Shown: positions 1 to 5,580 of the stretch, in pieces | Layout of the letters: each line of letters starts with the position of its first letter | Position numbering within the stretch: position 1 is the stretch's first letter | The notes under the pieces: model-generated | The model's input: only the letters and a program-made list of their open reading frames with translations | Told to the model about the DNA's origin: nothing | Database searches by the model: none | Made by a program: the position numbers and the translations under genes | Source of the DNA: Ruminococcaceae bacterium UBA1213 | GTDB lineage: Bacteria > Bacillota > Clostridia > Oscillospirales > Acutalibacteraceae | Assembly (NCBI GenBank): GCA_002309275.1 | Contig: DBXL01000036.1 | Coordinates: 1 to 5,580 of the forward strand | DNA length: 5,580 nt | Direction: 5' to 3'

Positions 1-389
1 GCAACGAAACCGAAGTAGTCAATACCGTTGTGCGTGTCCGTGAAATGAACTATGCTCCAATGTTTTATAACAATGAGCAGGCTCTCCGCTATGTTATCAA
101 GTTTGCATATATTATCTGTATTGACTATTATCTGAAAGTGGAAGAACTACCGACAGGTCACGGTATAGCCGATGTTGTATTCATTCCAAAACGTGATACC
201 GCACTTCCTGCTATGATTGTTGAATTAAAGTGGAACGAAACAGCAGACAGTGCCATTGAACAAATCAAAGAAAAAAGATACCCGACTATTTTAGAGGGAT
301 ATTTCGGTGAAATGGTGCTTGTAGGCATCAACTATAACGAAAAGTCAAAGAAACATTCCTGTAAAATAGAAAAAATCAATGTCGATTAA
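1..389 (+). CDS. C-terminal part of a PD-(D/E)XK nuclease-domain protein (probable AAA-ATPase family), 5' end outside window
   Basis: The frame is open to the left edge (first whole codon at base 3) and ends at TAA 387-389, so about 128 C-terminal residues are visible and the start lies outside. A GTG at 30 and an ATG at 45 lie inside the frame but look internal. The visible part reads as the PD-(D/E)XK domain found at the C-terminus of many AAA-ATPase-like proteins of gut bacteria (PDDEXK_9 type). It has the FYNNEQALR helix, then GIADVVF with the likely catalytic Asp (codon 171-173), then VELKW giving the E-x-K pair (Glu 222-224, Lys 228-230). A helix containing AIEQIKEKRYP and a closing beta segment around EMVLVGINY follow. 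Proteins of this group usually carry an N-terminal P-loop ATPase domain, which cannot be seen here. Their role is poorly known; nuclease activity is inferred from the motif. The gene converges on the restriction cluster and is separated from it by a terminator, so it is probably not part of it. Confidence 0.8.
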   Translation, partial: NETEVVNTVVRVREMNYAPMFYNNEQALRYVIKFAYIICIDYYLKVEELPTGHGIADVVFIPKRDTALPAMIVELKWNETADSAIEQIKEKRYPTILEGYFGEMVLVGINYNEKSKKHSCKIEKINVD

Positions 390-435
390 CGGTATATGAT
401 ATAAAAACGTGAGTTTGATAGTTATAAAAATATGG

Positions 436-490
436 CACCCCGAACTTTCCTGATTTTAATGGAGAAGTTCGGGGTGTTTCTGTATTTTTT
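436..490. terminator. Strong hairpin terminator between convergent genes, probably bidirectional
   Basis: A 12-bp perfect inverted repeat, CACCCCGAACTT (436-447) and AAGTTCGGGGTG (465-476), can be lengthened by three more pairs (448-450 with 461-463) if G464 bulges. The loop is about 451-460. On the plus strand it is followed by TTTCTGTATTTTTT (477-490), a typical intrinsic terminator tail. On the minus strand the hairpin is followed by CCATATTTTTATAAC (435-421), a weaker T-run. It begins 46 bases after the plus-strand nuclease gene stops and 16 bases after the MBL gene stops, so it probably ends transcription from both sides. Confidence 0.9.
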
Positions 491-492
491 AA

Positions 493-1197
493 TCAAGGCT
501 GAGTGTCCACTATTTTTAAATCCGTACCCTTGATCATAGAAGTTATTTTTTGTTCATCATCAAGGTGCATAACATATATATTTACACCTTGTTCTTGTAA
601 TGCAAGCAAGATATCCAAATTATCTTCTATGTACAAATGCACACCCGTATTATATGCGGAAATTTCGGTATAGAGATATTTACAGCTTGTATTTTTTTGT
701 TTTAAAAAAGCAATGAACGGCTCAAGGGTATTGGTATCTCCTGTATAAACAACCAAATTATTCCTTACCAATAAACCGTATCCAAAACAGTTGCCGGCGT
801 GTGTTTCCGAATGTGTTGTGGGAATGGCATCAATAAACCAGTGCTTATGAAAATTTTCTGTCAGCACAATCGAATATGCTCCGTTGTGACAGCCTTCCAT
901 TTTATCGAGCAAATATGTCATGTGTTCCATGATTTCAGGTGTAGGGCTGACGATAATAACGGGCAATTTCAAAATAAAATAAGCATAATGTATCAATGTA
1001 CCAATGCCGCTTATATGGTCGCCGTGAGTATGTGTAATCAGAATATAAATGGTTTCTGCTCCGTCAAAATCAATTTTTCTGAATTTCGGAAAAGCCTCCA
1101 AAGAAAAATCAATCAGAATCATATCTTTACCGTCTTTAAAATAGGCACAAGTATTGTCATCTGCAAAAGCAGAACCTTTACCCAAAAAATTCAACAT
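493..1197 (-). CDS. MBL-fold metallo-hydrolase (RNase Z / Lactamase_B-like), 234 aa
   Basis: A small soluble single-domain metallo-beta-lactamase-fold enzyme with no signal peptide or membrane segment. It opens with MLNFLGKGSAF, the beta-strand start common in this fold. The metal-binding signature HTHGDH is at residues 56-61. Further likely ligands are His129 or His133 in the THSETHAGN segment, Asp154 in YTGDT, and His211 in VMHLDDE. The set is complete for a two-metal hydrolase. Substrate is unknown: phosphodiester, RNA or small cyclic nucleotide are all possible for this group, and RNase Z exosite features were not recognised. The ATG at 1197-1195 is chosen because GGAGAG lies 8 bases upstream and the fold begins there. 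The frame is open further upstream to an ATG at 1266-1264 that overlaps the hsdR stop, but that start has no ribosome binding site. It is the last gene before the terminator, in the same direction as hsdR. Confidence 0.88.
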   Translation of the reverse strand: MLNFLGKGSAFADDNTCAYFKDGKDMILIDFSLEAFPKFRKIDFDGAETIYILITHTHGDHISGIGTLIHYAYFILKLPVIIVSPTPEIMEHMTYLLDKMEGCHNGAYSIVLTENFHKHWFIDAIPTTHSETHAGNCFGYGLLVRNNLVVYTGDTNTLEPFIAFLKQKNTSCKYLYTEISAYNTGVHLYIEDNLDILLALQEQGVNIYVMHLDDEQKITSMIKGTDLKIVDTQP

Positions 1198-1202
1198 TGC
1201 CT

Positions 1203-1213
1203 CATCTCTCCAT
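1203..1213 (-). promoter_or_regulatory. Ribosome binding site deciding the MBL start
   Basis: Reading the minus strand into the start gives TGGAGAGATGAGGCA then ATG (1197-1195). GGAGAG sits 8 bases from the ATG, an ordinary Gram-positive spacing. The in-frame upstream candidates (TTG 1269, ATG 1266, ATG 1230) have no comparable purine-rich site. Confidence 0.7.
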
Positions 1214-1225
1214 AATATTATTTTT

Positions 1226-1257
1226 ATCATATACCGACTGTGTTTATTATTTGTCAA
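1226..1257 (-). promoter_or_regulatory. Possible sigma-A type promoter for the MBL gene
   Basis: On the minus strand a perfect -35 box TTGACA (1257-1252) is followed by the AT-rich stretch TATATGAT (1233-1226). An 18-base spacer gives TATATG as the -10 box (4 of 6 consensus); a 20-base spacer gives TATGAT (5 of 6), which is longer than usual. A transcript from here would start near 1220 and leave a leader of about 20 bases carrying GGAGAG before the ATG at 1197. That fits the chosen start and suggests the gene can be expressed apart from the restriction operon. No experimental support. Confidence 0.45.
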
Positions 1258-1265
1258 TACAATCA

Positions 1266-4200
1266 TCAATTTCTATACTTTTTGAAATTTTCTGCCTGTT
1301 CCAAAACTTCCTTGTAAACATCATCTATTGTTACCGGAGGATAACCAAATTCATCAAGCAGCAATATCAAATCAACCTGTAAAGTTGCTTTTATATCCTC
1401 ACGGGTTGCCCAATCTGTATAACGTGATTTATCGTCAACGATAACTTTTATTCTCTTTGAAAGCTCTATCATTTTATCTTTTGGATAATCAAATTCATAT
1501 TTCCTTGCAACAGCTTCAAGAATATCATAAAATGCTTTCTCCTCAAAGTTGATACCCATATCTGTAAATGAATTTTTGTCTGCTTTCAAATCGGCAAGAA
1601 GTTTTGCAAGCTGTTCTGCCACTTCGTCAAGAACTTCATTCGCATAAGCCTCATCACGACGGCGATTATTATATTCATCAACTGCCTGTTTCATTCTTTC
1701 TCCGAATTCAACAGCTTTTATTTTATTGACCTTTTTGTATTCTTCAATAGCTTGTGAAAGAAGTCTTTGCAATATCTTGATTTTTGTATTTGGCAGCTTT
1801 ATTGCATTAATCTTGTTCGTATATTCGTCACTGAAAATATCGACTTCAATATGCTTGCCGGATTCAAATAATTCTTCAATTCCGTCAGATTGAATCGCAC
1901 CTTCAAGCAATTCTCTGACACGGGCATTCATTTGTACCGTGTCGGGTGCATTACCCTTTGTCAGCTTGAAAAGAACAGACCGAACCGCACAATAAAAATG
2001 AATATAGTCTTTGTCTTTATCTGTCAATTTTTCACTGGAACTGCATAAATTAAAGGCTTGTTTCATTCTGCGGACAGCCGCCATAAACCGCTTTTCAAGT
2101 TCATCGGATAACTGTACATACTCCACCGCCCTATTGATACATTCAAGCTGCTGTTTCGGTGTGCCGTTGAAAAAGTCACTGCTGTTGAACTTATGAAATA
2201 TACGTGCAAGCACCTCAAGCTGATTTTTTACTATGTTTATAGATTGCTCTACGCCTTCAAATTCTTCACTTTCAAAATTTGTGTATTTGCTCAGGGCAAT
2301 ATTCATATTTTTCTTGATTCCAATATAGTCAACAATCAGCCCTTTATCCTTGCCCTCATAAACACGATTGACACGGGAAATTGTCTGAATAAGAGTATGC
2401 TGCTGAATAGGCTTGTCAATATATATCGTGTCAAGTGCCGGAACATCAAAGCCTGTCAGCCACATATCCACTACAACAGCAATTCTGAAATTTGACTTGA
2501 TATTCTTGAACTGCCTGTCAAATTCCTTGCGGTCATCACTCGTGCCAAGCATATCATACAGCTCCGGTACATCATCTTTATTTCTTGTCATTACAAGCTT
2601 TATCATTTCAATCGGTTTTAATTCTTTCTTGTCTTTATCACTCAATTCTACTCCATCGGGACAAATTCGCTTTTCTGTCCATTCCGGACGAAGTTCCTCT
2701 ATGATTTTATAAAAACGATAGGCTATTGTCCTGTTCATGCATACAAACATAGCTTTTCCGGCAACCGTTGCACCCTCTCTGACACGGGTTTCATAATGCT
2801 CTATAAAATCTTCCGCAACAGCCCTCAGCCTGTCAGAATCGCCTATGATAACATCTAATTTTGCAACTGCTTTTTTACTTTCTTCTATCTGATACTCATT
2901 TGCACCCTCAACCGCACATTTATCATAATATTCTTCAATTTCCTGTACTTTTTCCTGATTCAAAACAACTTTCGCCGCCCTGCCGTCATAAACAAGATTC
3001 ACTGTGATACCATCTGCTACTGCTTCCGTCATCGTGTAAGAATCAACTACTTTGCCGAAAACTTCTATTGTCGCATCAATCGGTGTACCTGTAAAGCCGA
3101 CATAAGTTGCATTCGGTAATGAATCATGCAGATATTTTGCAAAGCCGTATGTCTTAATAACACCGTCAGTCGTTATTTTCAGTTTTTGTTCAAGATTGAC
3201 CTGACTTCTGTGTGCCTCGTCCGAAATGCAGATAACATTACTTCTGTCTGTAAGCAGCTTCAAATCTTCCGAAAATTTCTGGACAGTGGTAAGATAAACT
3301 CCTCCGCTTGTCCTGCCCTGCAATTCTGTACGCAGCTTTTCACGGGAATCTATACTGACTACCGTTTCATCACCGATATATTTTTTTGATGATACGAACT
3401 GCTTTGAAAGCTGGTCATCAAGGTCTGTCCTGTCTGTTATGAGAAGAATTGTCGGACTGTGAAGCGATTTTGTTTTCATCAGCATACGGGTAAGAAAAAG
3501 CATTGTATAGCTTTTTCCGCAGCCTGTCGCACCGAAATATGTACCGCCTTTTCCGTCACCGTCGGGGCGAAGATGAAGTATGATATTGTCAAGCAGCTTT
3601 TTGGCTGCAAAAAACTGCGGATAACGGCAAACTATTTTCAAATCTCTGTCCGAATTGTCGGGGAAATAGATAAAATCTTTCAGTAAAGCAGTCAGCCTGT
3701 CTTTGCGGAACATTCCCTTTACCATTGTCAAAAGTGAATTTATCCCGTCAAGTTCCTTATCGTCAGATTCTACTTTCCGCCATGAATAGAAAAAATCATA
3801 GGGTGAGAAAAGTGAACCGTATTTATTATTTGCACCGTCACTGATGACAACAAAAGCATTATATTTGAACAATTCGGGAATATCACGCTTATACCGCACC
3901 GTAAGCTGAGTAAATGCGTCTGCAACAGTGGTTTCTTCACGGACAGCACTCTTGAATTCTATCACCACAAGCGGCAGACCATTCACAAAAACAATCGCAT
4001 CGGGTATCCTTTTTTGATTGTTCATACCCTCAATTTCAAACTGATTGACAATCTTGAAAATATTATTTTCAGGCGTTTCAAAGTCAAGCAGACTGATATA
4101 AATATCTTTTTTGTTCCTGTCCTCACGGTTGAGAATAAAGCCGTCACAAAGCAGCTGATAAAAAGTTTTGTTAGCCTCGTAAATCGTGCCTGAAATGCTT

Positions 4201-4403
4201 TTGAGGTTCATAATGATACCGTCAATTTCGCTGTCGGTAATATCGTGGTACTGTTTTTTGAGAAAGGCTTTCAGTTCAGCCGTCAGCAGCACTTCCGACA
4301 GGTCACGGCGGGCTATTTTTTCACCGTTGACATAGGTATATCCCTCGTCTTTAAAAAGCTCCATCACTGCCATTTCTAATGTATGTTCATTAAAGATTGA
4401 CAT
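1266..4403 (-). CDS. hsdR: Type I restriction enzyme subunit R (HsdR), DNA translocase and endonuclease, 1045 aa
   Basis: HsdR is the motor and nuclease of a type I restriction complex: it binds the HsdM/HsdS methylase, pulls in unmethylated DNA using ATP and cuts at a distance. The N-terminal nuclease domain has Asp135 in RIPDAIVF and the E-x-K pair Glu149/Lys151 in VVIEFKS. The SF2 helicase core follows: Walker A GATGCGKS 291-298, motif Ia region LITDRTDLDDQL 321-332, Walker B/DEAH 395-398 in ISDEAHRSQ, TGTP 438-441 (motif III), DMWLTGFDVP 646-655 (motif V) and QTISRVNR 673-680 (motif VI). A helical C-terminal region from about 720 onward is the part that docks to the methylase in this family. 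The length matches EcoR124I-type subunits (about 1040 aa), and no frameshift or missing motif is seen, so it should be active. The ATG at 4403-4401 is preceded by GGGAG at 7 bases. It starts 43 bases after the HEPN-like gene, in the same direction, and its TGA (1268-1266) ends in the MBL leader. Confidence 0.97.
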   Translation of the reverse strand: MSIFNEHTLEMAVMELFKDEGYTYVNGEKIARRDLSEVLLTAELKAFLKKQYHDITDSEIDGIIMNLKSISGTIYEANKTFYQLLCDGFILNREDRNKKDIYISLLDFETPENNIFKIVNQFEIEGMNNQKRIPDAIVFVNGLPLVVIEFKSAVREETTVADAFTQLTVRYKRDIPELFKYNAFVVISDGANNKYGSLFSPYDFFYSWRKVESDDKELDGINSLLTMVKGMFRKDRLTALLKDFIYFPDNSDRDLKIVCRYPQFFAAKKLLDNIILHLRPDGDGKGGTYFGATGCGKSYTMLFLTRMLMKTKSLHSPTILLITDRTDLDDQLSKQFVSSKKYIGDETVVSIDSREKLRTELQGRTSGGVYLTTVQKFSEDLKLLTDRSNVICISDEAHRSQVNLEQKLKITTDGVIKTYGFAKYLHDSLPNATYVGFTGTPIDATIEVFGKVVDSYTMTEAVADGITVNLVYDGRAAKVVLNQEKVQEIEEYYDKCAVEGANEYQIEESKKAVAKLDVIIGDSDRLRAVAEDFIEHYETRVREGATVAGKAMFVCMNRTIAYRFYKIIEELRPEWTEKRICPDGVELSDKDKKELKPIEMIKLVMTRNKDDVPELYDMLGTSDDRKEFDRQFKNIKSNFRIAVVVDMWLTGFDVPALDTIYIDKPIQQHTLIQTISRVNRVYEGKDKGLIVDYIGIKKNMNIALSKYTNFESEEFEGVEQSINIVKNQLEVLARIFHKFNSSDFFNGTPKQQLECINRAVEYVQLSDELEKRFMAAVRRMKQAFNLCSSSEKLTDKDKDYIHFYCAVRSVLFKLTKGNAPDTVQMNARVRELLEGAIQSDGIEELFESGKHIEVDIFSDEYTNKINAIKLPNTKIKILQRLLSQAIEEYKKVNKIKAVEFGERMKQAVDEYNNRRRDEAYANEVLDEVAEQLAKLLADLKADKNSFTDMGINFEEKAFYDILEAVARKYEFDYPKDKMIELSKRIKVIVDDKSRYTDWATREDIKATLQVDLILLLDEFGYPPVTIDDVYKEVLEQAENFKKYRN

Positions 4404-4446
4404 TTCCTCACTCCCAAAACTTATTATTCAGAGTTTATCTCTGCAT

Positions 4447-5355
4447 TCAAAAGTTAACTTTGATATTACAAAACATTTCAGTTTCTCGTCCTTGCTTATT
4501 ATATTTTTTTGCATTCTTCTCCAAGTGTTCAGGAATTTCAATAAGTTTTAACTCATTCATCATAATAAGTAATGTATAAATATCATTAAAGTTTCCATCA
4601 AGTTGCTTATCTGTAACTGTTATATATACAACAAAGTCATAAATTGTTGAACACGAATAGCAATAAGTACGCCATTCATCACTCGTGATTACTTTTTTGA
4701 TTTTTAAAGATAAATCATTACTTTTAACAACATCAACATAAGAAAAATTATCCATTTTTTTCTCATTGAAATTTAACTTTCTATACTCTAAATCAAAAAT
4801 TTTTTCATTTGTTTTAGAATCAATGCGGTAGACTGGTATCAAATTTATCTCACAAAGATAATCAAAGAAATCAAGCATAAAATTATGAAGTTGTAAAAAT
4901 TCTTTATCATTGAGAAAATTTTTGCCATTAATATAAAAGTGCGTTCCATTATTTCTCAACGCTTGTAATAGTTTTAAACTTTTTTCATAACTATTTTTTC
5001 CTATTATTTTATTTGCTTTTCCAATAAGTCTATAAAATGGAATAGAACTAAAATAATTCAAATTATCTGAACCATTTTTTTCTAAGTCCTCAAAAAATTG
5101 ATTCAAGTTATGAGAAGCATAGTATTCAGCACGTAAATTTGCCATATCAGCGTTCTTAACCTTTTTTATTTCTGCAACATCATGATCATTTTTGTCAAGT
5201 AGTATTTGTTTTAAAAATAATTCTACAGCATTGTGAAGTGAAGAAACAAATTGCTTTTTATATTTTATTGTTGCATAGCCCTGTTTGATATAATCATGAT
5301 ATTCAATAGCAGAACTCCACGATTCATAAGCATTATCAAGTAATATTTTCCTCAT
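4447..5355 (-). CDS. HEPN-like protein embedded in the type I restriction operon (candidate RNase), 302 aa
   Basis: No firm family is recognised. The N-terminal half is helical and fits a HEPN domain. A first helix pair includes the HNAVELFLKQILL segment (residues 41-53), resembling the helix of DUF3644/AbiV-like HEPN proteins. A later helix ends in LQALRNNGTH, giving the signature R-N-x3-H (Arg134, Asn135, His139). In active HEPN RNases this Arg/His pair is catalytic; activity here is inferred. The C-terminal half (from about 175) is mixed alpha/beta, unassigned, and has a CYSC pair (Cys232, Cys235). No signal peptide or membrane segment is seen. The ATG at 5355-5353 is chosen because AAGGAGG lies 8 bases upstream; a TTG at 5373 would place that site inside the gene. 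It begins 26 bases after hsdS and ends 43 bases before hsdR, so it is probably co-transcribed. Four sampled 60-base lines give 20-27% GC, against 32-50% in three hsdR lines, which suggests separate acquisition. Confidence 0.75.
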   Translation of the reverse strand: MRKILLDNAYESWSSAIEYHDYIKQGYATIKYKKQFVSSLHNAVELFLKQILLDKNDHDVAEIKKVKNADMANLRAEYYASHNLNQFFEDLEKNGSDNLNYFSSIPFYRLIGKANKIIGKNSYEKSLKLLQALRNNGTHFYINGKNFLNDKEFLQLHNFMLDFFDYLCEINLIPVYRIDSKTNEKIFDLEYRKLNFNEKKMDNFSYVDVVKSNDLSLKIKKVITSDEWRTYCYSCSTIYDFVVYITVTDKQLDGNFNDIYTLLIMMNELKLIEIPEHLEKNAKKYNKQGRETEMFCNIKVNF

Positions 5356-5370
5356 ATTTTTTTCCTCCTT
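5356..5370 (-). promoter_or_regulatory. Strong Shine-Dalgarno site deciding the HEPN-like gene start
   Basis: The minus strand reads AAGGAGGAAAAAAAT and then ATG (5355-5353). AAGGAGG is a near-full match to the 16S anti-SD, 8 bases from the ATG. It lies in the 26-base gap after the hsdS stop, so this gene has its own efficient translation start rather than depending on coupling to hsdS. Confidence 0.85.
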
Positions 5371-5381
5371 CAAATGATAAT

Positions 5382-5580
5382 TTAACGGCTTAATTGAGAA
5401 AGTATAATAATGAGCATTTTCCGCAATTCGTTTATTTCGTTATTGTTTTTTGATATAGTTTCCTCTATCTTTTGAAATTGAGAGTTAATCTTTTGAATAA
5501 CTCTCTGTGATATTGGTATATCAAAAGAAATTTTCTGCAAATCCTTTATAGGAAGTTGTGGCTGTGCTGAACCCGACCTA
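5382..5580 (-). CDS. hsdS: C-terminal end of type I restriction specificity subunit HsdS (5' part outside window)
   Basis: Too short for simple ORF calling because the window cuts it. On the minus strand, the frame read from 5579 down to TAA (5384-5382) gives 65 residues. It opens with RSGSAQPQLPIKDLQKISFD, the hallmark end of a target recognition domain in HsdS proteins (GS-x-QPQLPIKDL followed by a hydrophobic strand and IP). A coiled-coil helix follows (VIQKINSQFQKIEETISKNNNEINELRKML), the C-terminal conserved helix that sets TRD spacing and contacts HsdM. It ends in LIIILSQLSR. HsdS determines which bipartite DNA sequence is methylated and restricted. The recognition sequence cannot be read from this fragment. 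It is the first visible gene of the hsdS, HEPN-like, hsdR order. Confidence 0.9.
   Translation of the reverse strand, partial: RSGSAQPQLPIKDLQKISFDIPISQRVIQKINSQFQKIEETISKNNNEINELRKMLIIILSQLSR

Noticed and set aside
799..1215. Plus-strand open frame of 138 codons opposite the MBL gene.
   Set aside because: It is antisense to a well-supported enzyme with a complete motif set, and its Cys- and Ile-rich translation resembles no protein family.
390..1236. A 12-base inverted repeat, CGGTATATGATA at 390-401 on the plus strand and at 1236-1225 on the minus strand, flanking the MBL gene.
   Set aside because: About one or two 12-base matches are expected by chance in a window this size, more in AT-rich DNA. 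There is no target-site duplication and no transposase, so it is not called as a mobile unit.
2011..3686. Several plus-strand open frames of 60-100 codons inside hsdR.
   Set aside because: All are antisense to the intact hsdR frame, have no recognisable domains, and overlap each other irregularly.
4429..4443. Small hairpin CAGAG-TTTAT-CTCTG in the gap between the HEPN-like gene and hsdR.
   Set aside because: Only a 5-bp stem with no T-run after it on the minus strand; too weak to call a terminator or a regulatory site.
4397..4579. Short plus-strand frame across the end of the HEPN-like gene and its gap to hsdR.
   Set aside because: Shadow of the minus-strand gene; no convincing ribosome binding site and no family resemblance, so an antitoxin on the opposite strand is not supported.
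5353..5373. A TTG at 5373 as start of the HEPN-like gene, giving 308 aa.
   Set aside because: The AAGGAGG site would then lie inside the coding region. The ATG at 5355 has ideal spacing to it.

Overview
The window looks like chromosomal DNA from a low-to-moderate GC Gram-positive gut-type bacterium (Clostridia, perhaps Ruminococcus-like). The reasons are AT-rich coding DNA, strong AAGGAGG/GGAGAG-type ribosome binding sites, and a PD-(D/E)XK-tailed protein of the AAA-ATPase kind that is common in gut Clostridia and Bacteroidales. The genus is inference only.

Layout: the left edge carries the 3' end of a plus-strand gene (to 389) encoding the C-terminal PD-(D/E)XK nuclease-like domain of a probable AAA-ATPase-type protein. 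A strong hairpin with T-runs (436-490) separates it from a convergent minus-strand cluster that fills the rest of the window. In transcription order, right to left, this cluster is: the C-terminus of a type I specificity subunit HsdS (5580 to 5382, cut by the window edge); a small AT-rich gene whose protein has a HEPN-type R-N-x3-H motif (5355 to 4447); a full-length type I restriction subunit HsdR of 1045 aa (4403 to 1266); and a stand-alone metallo-beta-lactamase-fold hydrolase (1197 to 493). The methyltransferase gene hsdM is not visible and would be expected beyond the right edge.

How they work together: HsdS provides DNA recognition for the methylase and restriction complex. HsdR is the ATP-driven translocase and nuclease that cuts unmodified DNA. 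The gene between them looks like a HEPN RNase candidate, which suggests a second, RNA-targeting layer of defence wired into the restriction operon, as with the anticodon nucleases PrrC and RloC that are linked to type I systems. The MBL hydrolase may be a passenger: it has its own ribosome binding site and a plausible promoter in the gap after hsdR.

No RNA genes, CRISPR arrays, insertion sequences or attachment sites were seen. No stretch longer than 300 bases lacks a gene.
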